From assembly GCF_000519205.1 (NCBI RefSeq), contig NZ_KI912599.1:120934-184933 (forward strand): a stretch of DNA of 64,000 bases, in the 5' to 3' direction. The translations under genes and the position numbers were made by a program. Positions 16,953 through 28,626 of this stretch are shown here, in pieces. The notes under the pieces are model-generated. The model made no database searches. It saw nothing but the letters and a program-made list of their open reading frames with translations, and had not been told where the DNA came from. Origin of the DNA: Amycolatopsis taiwanensis DSM 45107. GTDB taxonomy: Bacteria > Actinomycetota > Actinomycetes > Mycobacteriales > Pseudonocardiaceae. Position 1 is the first letter of the stretch. Each line of letters starts with the position of its first letter.

Positions 16953-17309
16953 ATGTCTTCGATCCAACCCGCCAACTCCGGCCGGAGCGGGGCGCTGACC
17001 GGCGGCGGTCACCAGCCCGCGAACCTGGGCGACATCCTGGAGAGAGTCCTCGACAAGGGGCTGGTCATCGCCGGTGACATCCAGGTCAACCTGCTCGACA
17101 TCGAACTGCTCACCATCAAGCTCCGGCTCGTCATCGCCTCACTGGAGACCGCCAGGGAGGTCGGCATCAACTGGTGGGAGAACGATCCCTGGCTGACGGG
17201 CGACGGGGACAAGCTCCGGCTCGAGAACGAGAAGCTGCGCGCCCGCGTCGCCGAACTGGAAGGGGAACAGGCCCCGCGGCAGCGGATCGAGGGTGGCGGT
17301 GATGAGTGA
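16953..17309 (+). CDS. gvpJ: Gas vesicle protein GvpJ (GvpA-family minor protein)
   Basis: Second GvpA-family protein, 118 residues. Core: DILERVLDKGLVIAGDIQVN then LLDIELLTIKLRLVIASLE, followed by EVGINWWENDPWLTG and a coiled-coil-like end (LRLENEKLRARVAELEGE). The WWENDP stretch and helical tail are typical of GvpJ-type minor wall or cap proteins. The ATG at 16953 lies one base after the gvpO stop. The stop overlaps gvpL by 8 bases. Confidence 0.85.
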   Translation: MSSIQPANSGRSGALTGGGHQPANLGDILERVLDKGLVIAGDIQVNLLDIELLTIKLRLVIASLETAREVGINWWENDPWLTGDGDKLRLENEKLRARVAELEGEQAPRQRIEGGGDE

Positions 17310-18084
17310 CGAGCAGGGCACCTGGCTGTATGCCGTCGCCGGCGACCTGGGCCGCGGCGGCCTGCCTCCGCTGACCGGAGTGGCCGAAGAGCCGCTGCGC
17401 ACCGTCGAAGCCGGCGGGCTCGTCGCGGTGGTCGGTTCGGTGCCGTTGAGTTCCTTCGGGGACGAGGCGCTGCGGCGCAACCTGGAGGACCTCGACTGGC
17501 TCGCCAGGGTCGCCCGCGCGCACGACAACGTGGTGGACGCCGTCGCCCGCGCGGGCCCGGCCGTGCCCCTCCGGCTGGCCACCGTCTACCTCGACGACGA
17601 GCGGGTGGAGCAGGTGCTGCGCAAGCGGGCGGCCGATTTCGAACGTACGCTCGGGCGAGTCGCCGGGCGGCGGGAATGGGGCGTCAAGGCGCTGCTGGAG
17701 CGTGAGCCGGAACGACAACCGGCGGCGACGAGTGGTGGTCCCTCGCGTCCGGGCGCGGGCGCCGCGTACCTCAAGCGTAAGCGCGAGCAACACCAGACGC
17801 GCCAACGCCACGAGCAACTCGCCGCGGAAGAGGCCGGCCACATTTACGCCGTGCTCGCCGAGCGTGCCGTGGACGCCCGGCGGCATCGCCCGCAGAGCCA
17901 GCAGCTCTCCGGCGCCCAGTCGCCGATGATCCTCAACGCCGCATATCTCGTGGACAGCGCAGCGGAACGGGAGTTCACGCGGGCCGTGGCGGTGCTGGAC
18001 TCCGAGCACGAGTCGGTCCGTCTCCAGTTGACCGGCCCATGGCCGCCGTACTCGTTCTCAGAATTGGAGGACAACGATGAGTGA
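17302..18084 (+). CDS. gvpL: Gas vesicle protein GvpF/GvpL family (second copy, GvpL)
   Basis: Second GvpF/L protein, about 260 residues. It begins MSDEQGTWLYAVAGDLG and has AGPAVPLRLATVYLDDERV and the terminal signature LQLTGPWPPYSFSELE. A basic helical insert with Arg/Gln/His (about 150-180, KRKREQHQTRQRHEQ) separates the two family domains. It overlaps gvpJ and gvpS by 8 bases each, so translation of the second half of the cluster is tightly coupled. The two copies probably have separate chaperone roles, as in Streptomyces. Confidence 0.88.
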   Translation: MSDEQGTWLYAVAGDLGRGGLPPLTGVAEEPLRTVEAGGLVAVVGSVPLSSFGDEALRRNLEDLDWLARVARAHDNVVDAVARAGPAVPLRLATVYLDDERVEQVLRKRAADFERTLGRVAGRREWGVKALLEREPERQPAATSGGPSRPGAGAAYLKRKREQHQTRQRHEQLAAEEAGHIYAVLAERAVDARRHRPQSQQLSGAQSPMILNAAYLVDSAAEREFTRAVAVLDSEHESVRLQLTGPWPPYSFSELEDNDE

Positions 18085-18343
18085 GCCACGACCACCAGTA
18101 GTGTCCGCAAGGGACATCGGGTATCCCGCGGATGCGAGTGTGGATCGACTGGACACTGTGGACACCTCCGGTGCGCTGGACCGGAACGTGGCGCTGGTCG
18201 ACGTGCTCGACCGGGTGCTGGCCGGCGGGGTCGTGGTCAGCGGCGAGCTGACCCTGTCGATCGCCGACGTGGACCTGGTCCACATCTCGTTGCGCACCCT
18301 GCTGTCCTCGGTCAGCGCCCTGCTACCCCCGCCGGAACCATGA
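18077..18343 (+). CDS. gvpS: Gas vesicle protein GvpS (short GvpA-family)
   Basis: Third GvpA-family protein, 88 residues, with the core VDVLDRVLAGGVVVSGELTL then SIADVDLVHISLRTLLSSVS near the C-terminus. The 35-residue leader is variable. Its short end after the core and place between gvpL and gvpK match GvpS of actinomycete clusters. Overlaps gvpL by 8 bases and gvpK by 4 (ATGA). Confidence 0.83.
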   Translation: MSEPRPPVVSARDIGYPADASVDRLDTVDTSGALDRNVALVDVLDRVLAGGVVVSGELTLSIADVDLVHISLRTLLSSVSALLPPPEP

Positions 18344-18696
18344 GCGAGAACCCGTTCCCTAATCATGATCAGAGCCCTGGCCAAGGTGAGTCCTCGAACC
18401 CACCGCCGGCAGGTACCCGATCCGTCCGCCGTCTCGACACCGACCCGGAGACGGCCGAACGCAGCCTGGTCAGCCTCGTGCTGACTGTCGTGGAACTGCT
18501 GCGGCAGCTGATGGAGAAGCAGGCCCTGCGCCGGGTGGACCACGGCGACCTGACCGACGAGCAGATCGAAGCCGTTGGGTTGACGTTGATGCGCCTGGAA
18601 GAGCGCATGGGCGAACTCTGCGAGCATTTCGAACTCACCCGGCAGGATCTCAACATCGACCTCGGCCCGCTCGGCCCGCTGCTTTCGGATCCCTGA
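18340..18696 (+). CDS. gvpK: Gas vesicle protein GvpK
   Basis: GvpK-family protein, 118 residues. Conserved helices: DPETAERSLVSLVLTVVELL, RQLMEKQALRRVDHGDLTDE and IEAVGLTLMRLEERM, ending DLNIDLGPLGPLL. GvpK is thought to help the switch from cone to cylinder growth. Last gene of the cluster; its stop lies only 3 bases from the stop of the opposing histidine kinase gene, with no terminator between, so the two transcripts must collide or overlap. Confidence 0.88.
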   Translation: MSENPFPNHDQSPGQGESSNPPPAGTRSVRRLDTDPETAERSLVSLVLTVVELLRQLMEKQALRRVDHGDLTDEQIEAVGLTLMRLEERMGELCEHFELTRQDLNIDLGPLGPLLSDP

Positions 18697-18699
18697 AGC

Positions 18700-20547
<1,848 letters not shown>

Positions 20548-20604
20548 TCACATTTCCGGCCGTTTGGGTTTCGCACAGTCGCACGGTATCCGCGTTCATC
20601 ATCT

Positions 20605-20733
20605 TCACCGGGCTCACCGGGCTCACCGGGCTCACCGGGTCCACCGGGCTCACCGGGTCCACCGCCACCGGGCCCACCGGGCTCACCGGGTCACCGGGTC
20701 CACCGCGTTCACTGGGGCCACCGGGCTCACCGG
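20605..20733. repeat. 9-bp minisatellite (GGCTCACCG / GGTCCACCG)
   Basis: About a dozen imperfect head-to-tail copies of a 9-bp unit CACCGGGCT or CACCGGGTC between the kinase gene and the acetate kinase stop. On the plus strand the unit would read as a collagen-like Thr-Gly repeat, on the minus strand as Pro-Val-Ser. The array is largely noncoding, but its last few bases overlap the acetate kinase stop region. Confidence 0.85.
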
Positions 20734-21848
20734 CTTGGAGGCCCGGGCGCGTCCGGCCGGATCGCCGCCCGGGTGAGCCGGGCGATCTCGATGTCCTCAC
20801 GAGAGGTGATGACCAGGGTGCGCACCGGCGCCCCGGATGCGCTGATATCGGTGTCCGTGGTCGCCGCCCGGTTGGCCGTCTCGTCCACCTCGACGCCGAG
20901 ATACGCCAGGTCGGCTGTGGCAGCGGCGCGTACGTCGGGGCTGTGCTCGCCCACACCGCCGGTGAACACCAGCGCGTCCAACCCGCCCAGAGAGCCCGTC
21001 ATCGCGGCGATCTCCCGTCGCAGCCGGTGCGTGTAGACGCCGAAGGCGAGCCGCGACTCCGGCCGGCCGTCGGCCACGCCCCGCAGGACTTCGCGCATGT
21101 CGCCGCTGCCGCCGGTCAGCCCGGCCAGCCCGGACTCGAATTCCAGGGCGCGGGACACGTGGCTGGTGCTCAGGCCCGCATGCTGCAGAAGCCACAGCAC
21201 CAGGCCGGGGTCGACGCTGCCGGTGCGAGTGGCCATGACCAGCCCGGCCAGCGGCGTGAACCCCATCGTGGTGTCCATCGAGCGGCCGTCGGACACCGCC
21301 GCGAGCGAGGCACCCGCCCCGAGATGGCAGGTGACCAGACGCAGTGTGGTCGCCGGCCGGTCGAGCAGCTCACCCGCCCGCCGGCCGGCGTAGGCGTGAG
21401 ACAGGCCGTGGAACCCGTACCGGCGCAGCCCCCACTTCTGGTTCCACTCTCGCGGCAGGGCGTAGGTCGCGGCCGCGTCGGGCAACCCGGCGTGGAACGC
21501 GGTGTCGAAGCAGGCAACGGCCGGTGTTTCGGGCAGTACCCGTGCGATCGCGTCGATCCCGGCCACGCCGCGCGGCTGGTGCAACGGGGCCAGCTCGGTC
21601 AGGTCCGCGATCCTTCTCCGGACGTCCGGGTCGAGCAACGCGGGATCGCGGAACTCGGCGCCGCCGTGCACGATGCGATGCCCGACCGCGTCGACGCGGC
21701 GCAGTCCGCCCACGAACCGCGCCAGCTCCTCGGTCTCCTCGGCGCCCGCCCACTCGCCGAGGTCGAGCGAGGCCGTCAACCGGTCGTCACCGTCCAGCAG
21801 CCGGACCTTCAGGCTCGACGAGCCGGCGTTGACCACGAGCACGTTCAT
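20727..21848 (-). CDS. ackA: Acetate kinase
   Basis: Converts acetyl phosphate and ADP to acetate and ATP (reversible). 373 residues, starting MNVLVVNAGSSSLKVRLLDG, the acetokinase N-terminal signature. Also visible: VGHRIVHGG, FDTAFHAGLPD, RRYGFHGLSHAYAG (second signature), HLGAGASLAAVSDG and FTGGVGEHSPDVR. It is slightly shorter than the E. coli enzyme but all main blocks are present. GGTGGGTGAG precedes the ATG. It lies downstream of the phosphoketolase gene on the same strand, separated by a repeat array; no phosphotransacetylase gene is here, so acetyl phosphate comes from phosphoketolase. Confidence 0.93.
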   Translation of the reverse strand: MNVLVVNAGSSSLKVRLLDGDDRLTASLDLGEWAGAEETEELARFVGGLRRVDAVGHRIVHGGAEFRDPALLDPDVRRRIADLTELAPLHQPRGVAGIDAIARVLPETPAVACFDTAFHAGLPDAAATYALPREWNQKWGLRRYGFHGLSHAYAGRRAGELLDRPATTLRLVTCHLGAGASLAAVSDGRSMDTTMGFTPLAGLVMATRTGSVDPGLVLWLLQHAGLSTSHVSRALEFESGLAGLTGGSGDMREVLRGVADGRPESRLAFGVYTHRLRREIAAMTGSLGGLDALVFTGGVGEHSPDVRAAATADLAYLGVEVDETANRAATTDTDISASGAPVRTLVITSREDIEIARLTRAAIRPDAPGPPSR

Positions 21849-21849
21849 G

Positions 21850-22215
21850 TCTCACCCACCTCGAACCGAGAACTCTCTCACCTGAACCAGGAACTCACTC
21901 ACCCGAACCAGGAACTCACCCACCCGAACCGGGATCTCGCGCACCTGTACCCGGGACACACCCGCCCGAACCGAGAACTCGCCCGCCCGAACCGAGAACT
22001 CGGGTGCCTGGGCCGGGATCTCGCCTGCCTGGGCCGGGATCTCGGGTGCCTGGGCCGGGATCTCGGGTGCCTGGGCCGGGGACACGCCGGGAGCTCCCGC
22101 TGTGTCCCCGGCTCAGGACGGCGAGTTCCGGGTTGGGGCGGGCGAGTTCCCGGTTCAGGACGGCGAGTTCCTGCCTCAGGCACCTGAGTTCTCGGTTCAG
22201 GACGGTGAGTTCCGG
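21850..22215. repeat. 21-bp repeat array, locus 2, with orientation switch
   Basis: About 17 units between phosphoketolase and acetate kinase. Units read GGGAACTC (reverse) up to about 22090 and GAGTTCC (forward) from there to 22215. No gene is seen in this 366-base gap. Confidence 0.88.
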
Positions 22216-22217
22216 GT

Positions 22218-24572
22218 TCAGTACGGCCAGGCCCAGTCGCGCACCTCGGGGAGGTCCTCGCCGTGGGTGCGGATGTAGCTACGGTGCCGGGCCCGCTGGT
22301 CGGTCATCCGCTGCCGAAGTGACGCCGTGGTCACGCCCACCCCGGGCACCCGGTCGAGGACGTCGATCACCAACCGGAAGCGGTCCAGGTCGTTGAGCAC
22401 CCGCATGTCGAACGGCGTGGTCGTGGTGCCTTCCTCCTTGTAGCCGCGGACGTGGAAGTTCTCGTGGTTGGTGCGCCGGTAGGTCAGGCGGTGGATCAGC
22501 CACGGATAGCCGTGGTAGGCGAAGATCACCGGACGGTCCGTGGTGAACAGCGCGTCGAACTCGGGGTCGGGCATGCCGTGCGGGTGTTCGCTGGGCGGTT
22601 GCAGGCGCATCAGGTCGACCACGTTCACCACGCGCGTGCGCAGGCCGGGCACTTCCTCCCGCAGGATCGCGGTCGCGGCCATCACCTCCAGTGTGGGCAT
22701 GTCACCGGCGCACGCGAGCACCACGTCCGGCGGGCCGCCGTCCTCGGTACCCGCCCACTCCCAGATCCCCGCGCCCCGCGTCGCATGCAGCACCGCCTGC
22801 GGCATGGGCAGCCAGTCCGGGGACTTGTTCTTGCCCGCCACGATCACGTTGACGTAGTCCCTGCTGCGCAGGCAGTGGTCGGCGACCGAGAGCAGGGTGT
22901 TGGTGTCCGGCGGCAGGTAGACCCGGATGATCTCGGCCTTCTTGTTCATCACGTGGTCGATGAAGCCGGGGTCCTGGTGCGAGAACCCGTTGTGGTCCTG
23001 GCGCCACACATGCGAGGTGAGCAGGTAGTTCAGCGAGGCGACCGGGCGGCGCCACGGCAGCCGCTTGCTGCTCTTCAGCCACTTGGCGTGCTGGTTGAAC
23101 ATCGAGTCGACGATGTGGATGAACGCCTCGTAGCAGGAGAACATCCCGTGCCGCCCGGTCAGCAGGTAGCCCTCCAGCCAGCCCTGGCACAGGTGCTCGG
23201 AAAGCACTTCGACCACCCGCCCGTCGCGGGCCAGGTGCTCGTCCACCGGGAGAACTTCGGCCGTCCACTGCTTGCCGGTGGCCTCGTACACCGCGTCGAG
23301 CCGGTTGGACGCCGTCTCGTCGGGACCGAACAGCCGGAAGTTGCGGCTTCCGGTGTTCTCCCGCACCACCTCACGCAGGTACTGGCCGAGGATCCGGGTG
23401 GGTTCGGAGGTCGAGGCGCCGGGCTTGGCCGGTTCGATCGCGAAGGCGGTGAAGTCGGGCAGCCGCAGCGGTTCGAGCAGCAGGCCGCCGTTCGCGTGCG
23501 GGTTGGCGCCCATCCGCCGGTCCCCGCGCGGGATCGTGGCCAGCACGTCCGGCACCGGATGGCCGGCCTCGTCGAACAACTCCTCCGGCCGGTAGGAGTG
23601 CAGCCAGTCGGCCAGGGCCGCCAGATGCGCCGGATTGTCCCGCACCGAGGCCAGCGGCACCTGGTGCGCCCGCCACGTCCCCTCCACCGGCAGACCGTCC
23701 ACAAAGGAGGGACCGGTCCAGCCTTTCGGGCTGCGCAGCACGATCATCGGCCACACCGGGCGGGTAGCCTCGCCGCCGTCGCGGGCTTCGTGCTGGATGC
23801 GCCGGATGTCGGTGAGCACCTCGTCCAGGGCCGTGGCCATCTCGGCGTGCATCCGCGTGGGATCGGAACCCGTGACGTAGCGCGGCGCGTAGCCGTAGCC
23901 GCGCAGCAGTGCGTCCAGTTCCTCGTCCGGTATCCGCGCCAGCACCGTCGGATTGGCGATCTTGTAGCCGTTGAGGTGCAGGATCGGCAGCACCGCGCCG
24001 TCGGTCGCCGGGTTGAGGAACTTGTTGGCGTGCCAGCTGGTCGCGAGCGGCCCGGTCTCCGCCTCACCGTCCCCGACCACGCAGGCCACCAGCAGGCCGG
24101 GGTTGTCGAAGGCCGCACCGTAGGCGTGGGCCAGCGAGTACCCGAGTTCGCCGCCCTCGTGGATCGAGCCGGGCACCTCCGGCGCGACGTGGCTGGGTAC
24201 CCCGCCGGGAAAGGAGAACTGGCGGAACAGGGTCCGCATGCCCTCTTCGTTGCGCGGGACCTCTCGGTAAGCCTCCGAATAGCTGCCCTCCAGCCACGTG
24301 TTGGCCAGCATCGCGGGGCCGCCGTGCCCCGGCCCGATCACGGTCATCGCGTCGAGATCGCGCTCGCGGATCGTGCGGTTCAGATGCGCGTACACGAAGT
24401 TCAGCCCCGGCGTGGTGCCCCAGTGGCCGAGCAGCCGCGGCTTGATGTGCTCGGGCCGCAATGGTTCGCGCAACAACGGGTTGTCCAGCAGGTAGATCTG
24501 GCCCACGGAAAGGTAGTTCGCCGCGCGCCAGTACGCGTCGACCCGCCGCAACTCGTCGGTCGGCTCCGTCAT
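22218..24572 (-). CDS. xfp: Xylulose-5-P/fructose-6-P phosphoketolase
   Basis: Thiamine-diphosphate enzyme that splits xylulose 5-phosphate or fructose 6-phosphate with phosphate to give acetyl phosphate plus an aldose phosphate. With the ATG at 24572 (GGGAGG upstream) it has 784 residues, the usual length. Motifs: [20 protein letters not shown], the TPP site [29 protein letters not shown], and [14 protein letters not shown]. The C-terminus ends EVRDWAWPY. The start overlaps the methyltransferase stop (ATGA). Together with acetate kinase it yields ATP and acetate without oxygen. Confidence 0.95.
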   Translation of the reverse strand: MTEPTDELRRVDAYWRAANYLSVGQIYLLDNPLLREPLRPEHIKPRLLGHWGTTPGLNFVYAHLNRTIRERDLDAMTVIGPGHGGPAMLANTWLEGSYSEAYREVPRNEEGMRTLFRQFSFPGGVPSHVAPEVPGSIHEGGELGYSLAHAYGAAFDNPGLLVACVVGDGEAETGPLATSWHANKFLNPATDGAVLPILHLNGYKIANPTVLARIPDEELDALLRGYGYAPRYVTGSDPTRMHAEMATALDEVLTDIRRIQHEARDGGEATRPVWPMIVLRSPKGWTGPSFVDGLPVEGTWRAHQVPLASVRDNPAHLAALADWLHSYRPEELFDEAGHPVPDVLATIPRGDRRMGANPHANGGLLLEPLRLPDFTAFAIEPAKPGASTSEPTRILGQYLREVVRENTGSRNFRLFGPDETASNRLDAVYEATGKQWTAEVLPVDEHLARDGRVVEVLSEHLCQGWLEGYLLTGRHGMFSCYEAFIHIVDSMFNQHAKWLKSSKRLPWRRPVASLNYLLTSHVWRQDHNGFSHQDPGFIDHVMNKKAEIIRVYLPPDTNTLLSVADHCLRSRDYVNVIVAGKNKSPDWLPMPQAVLHATRGAGIWEWAGTEDGGPPDVVLACAGDMPTLEVMAATAILREEVPGLRTRVVNVVDLMRLQPPSEHPHGMPDPEFDALFTTDRPVIFAYHGYPWLIHRLTYRRTNHENFHVRGYKEEGTTTTPFDMRVLNDLDRFRLVIDVLDRVPGVGVTTASLRQRMTDQRARHRSYIRTHGEDLPEVRDWAWPY

Positions 24573-25402
24573 GGCCGCCTCCCTCGCGCCCGGGCTGGTA
24601 CTTCGGTGATCCGGACGGCGAGTTGTTCGTTGTTGGACGTGTAGCAGAGGTATTCGAAGTCCACTCCTCGCTCGGCCACGAACTCGCGCCACGCACGGTG
24701 CTCGTGCCCTTCCCAGCCGGGGTAGTTGAAGTACTCGTCGAAGAGCACCACGCTGCCCGGCCGCAGCCGGTCGCCGATCTCCTCGAGCACCGTCCTGGTG
24801 GACGAGTACAGGTCGGCGTCCAGGTGCAGGAACGCGACCGGACCGGGATGTTCGGCCAGAAAACCGGGCAGCGTCTCGGAAAACCAGCCGGCGACGATCG
24901 AGGCACCGTCCACTTCGGGCACCCGCTCGGCGTGGAAGGCCCCGGCCGGGATGTTCGGCCGCCAGTCCTCCGGCAGTCCCCGGAAGGAGTCGAAGCCGTA
25001 GACGTCGTGGCCCGCGCGGGCCGCCGCGATCGTTTTCAGCGTGCTGCCGCTGAACACCCCGAACTCGCAGGCCAGCCCGGCCTCCGGGGCGAGGGAGAGC
25101 GCGTGGGCGAGGGTTTCGGCGGGGTGTGGGAAGGTACGCGCGGTGGGCAAGTGCTCACGCACGAACGCCTCGGTGGTCGCCACGGCGTGTCGCTCGGCCG
25201 CCGCGTGGATGTCCCGGCGCGCCCGGAACTCGATCTCGTGCGCCACCCGGGCGAGCCGGTCTCCTTCCTGACGCGCCAGGTTTTCGAAGTCCTGGCGAAC
25301 CTTCTCGACCAGTTGCTCGTAGCGAACGATGTGCCGCTCAGCGGCTTCGTCGACGATCCTCGCCAGCGGCGCGCGGAGCGCGTGGCGGATCCGGTTGAGC
25401 AC
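24569..25402 (-). CDS. TylF/MycF-type SAM-dependent methyltransferase
   Basis: About 277 residues. The first 95 are a charged, helical, possibly coiled-coil extension ([20 protein letters not shown]). The catalytic domain has the SAM motif [27 protein letters not shown], and the metal or substrate motif [19 protein letters not shown], typical of macrocin-O-methyltransferase-like enzymes that methylate sugars. The GTG at 25402 is chosen because GAGGAGG lies just upstream and the upstream gene stops 11 bases before. Coupling to the GlfT2-like gene suggests a cell-wall glycan or glycolipid substrate. Confidence 0.8.
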   Translation of the reverse strand: MLNRIRHALRAPLARIVDEAAERHIVRYEQLVEKVRQDFENLARQEGDRLARVAHEIEFRARRDIHAAAERHAVATTEAFVREHLPTARTFPHPAETLAHALSLAPEAGLACEFGVFSGSTLKTIAAARAGHDVYGFDSFRGLPEDWRPNIPAGAFHAERVPEVDGASIVAGWFSETLPGFLAEHPGPVAFLHLDADLYSSTRTVLEEIGDRLRPGSVVLFDEYFNYPGWEGHEHRAWREFVAERGVDFEYLCYTSNNEQLAVRITEVPARARGRRP

Positions 25403-25412
25403 GGGAACCTCC

Positions 25413-27215
25413 TCACAGGTGGGCACGGGAATCGGCACCGAACAGCCGCGCCCAGTTGCGGCGGCTGGTCAGTTCGGGCATCGCGGCGCGGTACAGCCGT
25501 CCGACGCGGGGCGCGCGGCGGCTGAACTCCGACAGCACCCGCACTCCGCGCCAGGCGAGATCGCGTAGCAGCGCGGGATTCCGGTGCCGGAACCGGACTC
25601 CCTCCTGCGACGGGTCGGTGACCACGGCCGTGTCGAAAAGGGAGACGTGCCACCAGTGGTTGTGCTTGGCCGCGATCGTGGCCTGCCCGCGGGCTACGCC
25701 CAGCATCTGCCAGGCCGCCCGCTTCAGCAGCACGAGACGCGGCATGGAGGGGGTCGGGGCGGGGTAGGAGACCGGCAGGTCGGGCGCGCCGTGGGCCGGA
25801 TGCACCACGGTCTCGGGGTGGTGGGCGCGCGCCTTGCGCACCGCGGCCGCGGCCTGGGCCCCGCCGTCGGCCAGGATCTGGGGCCCGCGCAGGAAGTCCT
25901 CGACCGCCATGAGCAGCGTGCGCGCCAGTCCGTACCGCATCGAGACCAGGTACCGCCCGAATTCCGCGAGCAGAAACTTCGTCGCCTGCCTGACGTTGAA
26001 GTCACTGTGCACGGCGCTGACGATCAGCGCGTTGCGAAGGCTGAAGTAGCGCGGCCAGTCGTCCCAGTCCTTCCAGGCGAAGTCGGCATGCCACACCCCG
26101 GCACCGGGCAGCGTCACCGTCGGATAACCGGCAGCGCGGGCGCGCAGCCCGTATTCGATGTCGTCCCACTGGAAGAACAACGGCAGCGGATAACCGATCT
26201 CGCGCACGATGTCCGGGGGGATCAGGCACGACCACCACGCGTTGTACTCGGCGTTGACCCGGGTGTCGAGGCTCGTCGAGGTAAGGTCGGCGTCGTGCAC
26301 CGCGCCGGGTACCGGGCGACCCGCGCGCAGGTGCGGCAGGTCGGCGCGCTCGGCGCTGACGTGCAACCGATGTGGATGCAGTTGCTGCAGCATCTGCCCC
26401 CCGACGATCGCCGGGTGCTCGGTGCGGGCGGCGAAGGCGATCATCCGGGGCACGGTGTCGGGCTCGAGCGCGATGTCGTCATCCATCAGCACCAGGTACG
26501 GCCAGTTCTCCGCCGCACCCGAGGTGGCCTCGTACAGGCCCCGCGTGAACCCCCCGGCGCCGCCCAGGTTCGGCTGGCGCAGGTAGCGAAGCTTGCCGCC
26601 CAATGCCTGCTTCACCGCGTCGAAACCGGTGCGCGAGGACACCGGGTCGCTGCCCTGGTCGACGACGTAGACGGTGTCGAGGCCGGCCATGCACTCGACG
26701 TCCGCGGCGAGCGTGGTCAGGGTGGCCACGCAGTCGTCGGCCCGGTTGTACGTGCAGATCACGACCGCCGCGGGCCGCTCCCGGGCCCGGTCGTTCACCT
26801 CCCAGCGCACGTCGCCGACGGTCAGTTCGGCCGCCTCGGTGTCGGCCTCGAGCCACAGCGCCCCGCCGTCGGTGAACCTGTTCAGCGTGGCGTGGAGGCC
26901 GATCGGCTCGGCCACCGCGCCCGAGACCCGGACACCGTCCACCGGGCGAGCATCGCCGGCGGTGTCCGAGGCCATCAGCCGAACCCGCCCGGTGCCGTGG
27001 GCCCTGGCCTCCACCCGGACCCGGCCGACCGGCGTCCAGCGTTGCCAGTAGCTGGCCGGGAACCGGCCGAAGTAGGTGTTCGTGGAGACCAACGCGTGCG
27101 GTGCGACCGTGACACGACCGCGTTCGGCGACCGCGACGCCGCGCTCCGTCGTGGCATACAGCTCGGCGGGCTCCAGGTCGTTCGGCGGTGCGAAGAGGGT
27201 GCGCTGGACCAGCAT
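25413..27215 (-). CDS. GlfT2-like galactofuranosyltransferase
   Basis: Glycosyltransferase of the GlfT2 family, which extends the galactan of arabinogalactan with UDP-galactofuranose. 600 residues: N-terminal beta-sandwich (1-145), GT-A domain starting AAVVICTYNRADDCVATLTT, the metal-binding DDD motif in LVLMDDDIALEPDTV, the acceptor segment YPLPLFFQWDDIEYGLRARA, catalytic His in GVWHADFAWKDWDDW, and a helical C-terminus. Relatives mark mycolata and Pseudonocardiales with arabinogalactan walls. GGAAGG precedes the ATG. It heads a minus-strand operon with the methyltransferase and xfp. It could be a paralogue of the main GlfT2, since no other galactan gene is adjacent. Confidence 0.88.
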   Translation of the reverse strand: MLVQRTLFAPPNDLEPAELYATTERGVAVAERGRVTVAPHALVSTNTYFGRFPASYWQRWTPVGRVRVEARAHGTGRVRLMASDTAGDARPVDGVRVSGAVAEPIGLHATLNRFTDGGALWLEADTEAAELTVGDVRWEVNDRARERPAAVVICTYNRADDCVATLTTLAADVECMAGLDTVYVVDQGSDPVSSRTGFDAVKQALGGKLRYLRQPNLGGAGGFTRGLYEATSGAAENWPYLVLMDDDIALEPDTVPRMIAFAARTEHPAIVGGQMLQQLHPHRLHVSAERADLPHLRAGRPVPGAVHDADLTSTSLDTRVNAEYNAWWSCLIPPDIVREIGYPLPLFFQWDDIEYGLRARAAGYPTVTLPGAGVWHADFAWKDWDDWPRYFSLRNALIVSAVHSDFNVRQATKFLLAEFGRYLVSMRYGLARTLLMAVEDFLRGPQILADGGAQAAAAVRKARAHHPETVVHPAHGAPDLPVSYPAPTPSMPRLVLLKRAAWQMLGVARGQATIAAKHNHWWHVSLFDTAVVTDPSQEGVRFRHRNPALLRDLAWRGVRVLSEFSRRAPRVGRLYRAAMPELTSRRNWARLFGADSRAHL

Positions 27216-27261
27216 GCCAACCTTCCTTCCCCAATGGGAAAGGCACCAAACACCGCGCCGC

Positions 27262-27480
27262 CCCGGCGTGTCCCCGCCCCAGCCTCCCGTGTCCCCGCTC
27301 CAGGCACCCGAGTTCCCGCTCCAGGCACCCGAGTTCCCGCTCCAGGCCCGCGTGTCCCCGCTTCGGGCGCCTGAGTTCCGGTTTCAGGCCTGCGTGTCCC
27401 CGTTTCAGGCGCCTGAGTTCCCGCTTCAAGCGCCTGAGTTCTGGCTTCAGGCACGTGTGTTCCCGGTTGGGAGGCCGGGT
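27262..27480. repeat. 21-bp repeat array, locus 3
   Basis: About ten forward units, alternating GAGTTCCCG and GTGTCCCCG halves, between the divergent GlfT2-like and ABC transporter genes. This array is upstream of both genes, unlike locus 1. The remaining gap to 27642 has no recognised gene or operator. Confidence 0.87.
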
Positions 27481-27642
27481 TCCTGCCTCACATGCCAGAG
27501 TTCGTCCCTGCCGGGCTTCGGTGTGCCCGTGGCCAACCCCGAGCTTCCTTTGGATGATCAGGGTTCAGATCAGGGGAAAACCGGAGGATTTTGTCGGTCT
27601 CCCCGTCTACGTTGTGGTGCGAAACGGAGAGGGGCGTGTTTC

Positions 27643-28626
27643 ATGTCACAACCAGACCCAGGAACCGCCGTCCAGGTGCGTGCCCTGGAAAAGGCTTACG
27701 GGTCCACCCAGGCGCTCAACGGTGTCGACCTGACGATTCCGACCGGGCAGGTGCTGGGACTGCTCGGGCCGAACGGGGCGGGCAAGACCACCACGGTGCG
27801 CATCCTGACCACCCTGCTCCGGGCCGACTCGGGCGAGGCATGGGTGGCGGGGCACAACGTACGTACCGAGCCGGACGCGGTCCGCCGTGCGATCGGGCTG
27901 TCCGGTCAGTACGCGGCGGTCGACGAGAACCTCACCGGATTCGAGAACCTGTACCTGGTGGGCCGGCTCTACGGCCGCAAACGGGCCGCGGCCCGGGCCA
28001 GGGCACGGGAACTGCTCGCCCGGTTCCGGCTGGAGGAGGCCGCGGACCGCCCGGCGAAGGGATACTCCGGCGGGATGCGGCGCCGGCTCGACCTGGCCGG
28101 CGCGCTGGTCGCGGAGCCGAGCGTGGTCGTGCTGGACGAGCCGACCACGGGACTCGATCCCGGCGGCCGGCTCGACACCTGGAAAGTGATCAAGGAACTG
28201 GTCGCCGACGGCACGACGGTCCTGCTCACCACGCAGTATCTGGAGGAGGCCGACCACCTCGCGGACACCATCGTGGTGATCGACAAGGGCCGGGTGATCG
28301 CGAGCGGCACCGCGGACGAGTTGAAGGCCATGATCGGCGGGGAACGGCTCGAACTGGTGGTGGCCTCGGCCGCCGACCTGCCGGCCACCAGGCAGGTGCT
28401 GCGTGAGGTGGGCAGCGGCGAGCCGGCCGGCGACGATCAGGCCCGCCGGGTCGAGATCCTGGTCGACACCGGGCCGAAGGCGCTGATCGAGGCGCTGCGC
28501 AGGCTCGACGCGCAAGGCATCACGGTGCAGGACGTCGCCCTGCACCGGCCGACCCTGGACGACGTGTTCCTGTCCCTGACCGGGCACGGTGCGGAGTTCG
28601 TGGACGCTCACGGGGAGAAGAGATGA
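27643..28626 (+). CDS. ABC exporter ATP-binding protein (DrrA-like)
   Basis: ATPase subunit of a DrrAB-type exporter, 327 residues. Walker A LLGPNGAGKTTTVRIL, signature KGYSGGMRRRLDLAGAL, Walker B VVLDEPTTGLDP and H-loop region LLTTQYLEEADHLAD. The C-terminal 90 residues match the extended tail of daunorubicin-resistance ATPases (HRPTLDDVFLSLTG). The ATG at 27643 is used with GGAGAGGGG upstream; the longer open frame is repeat sequence. It overlaps the permease gene by ATGA. Substrate unknown. Confidence 0.92.
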   Translation: MSQPDPGTAVQVRALEKAYGSTQALNGVDLTIPTGQVLGLLGPNGAGKTTTVRILTTLLRADSGEAWVAGHNVRTEPDAVRRAIGLSGQYAAVDENLTGFENLYLVGRLYGRKRAAARARARELLARFRLEEAADRPAKGYSGGMRRRLDLAGALVAEPSVVVLDEPTTGLDPGGRLDTWKVIKELVADGTTVLLTTQYLEEADHLADTIVVIDKGRVIASGTADELKAMIGGERLELVVASAADLPATRQVLREVGSGEPAGDDQARRVEILVDTGPKALIEALRRLDAQGITVQDVALHRPTLDDVFLSLTGHGAEFVDAHGEKR

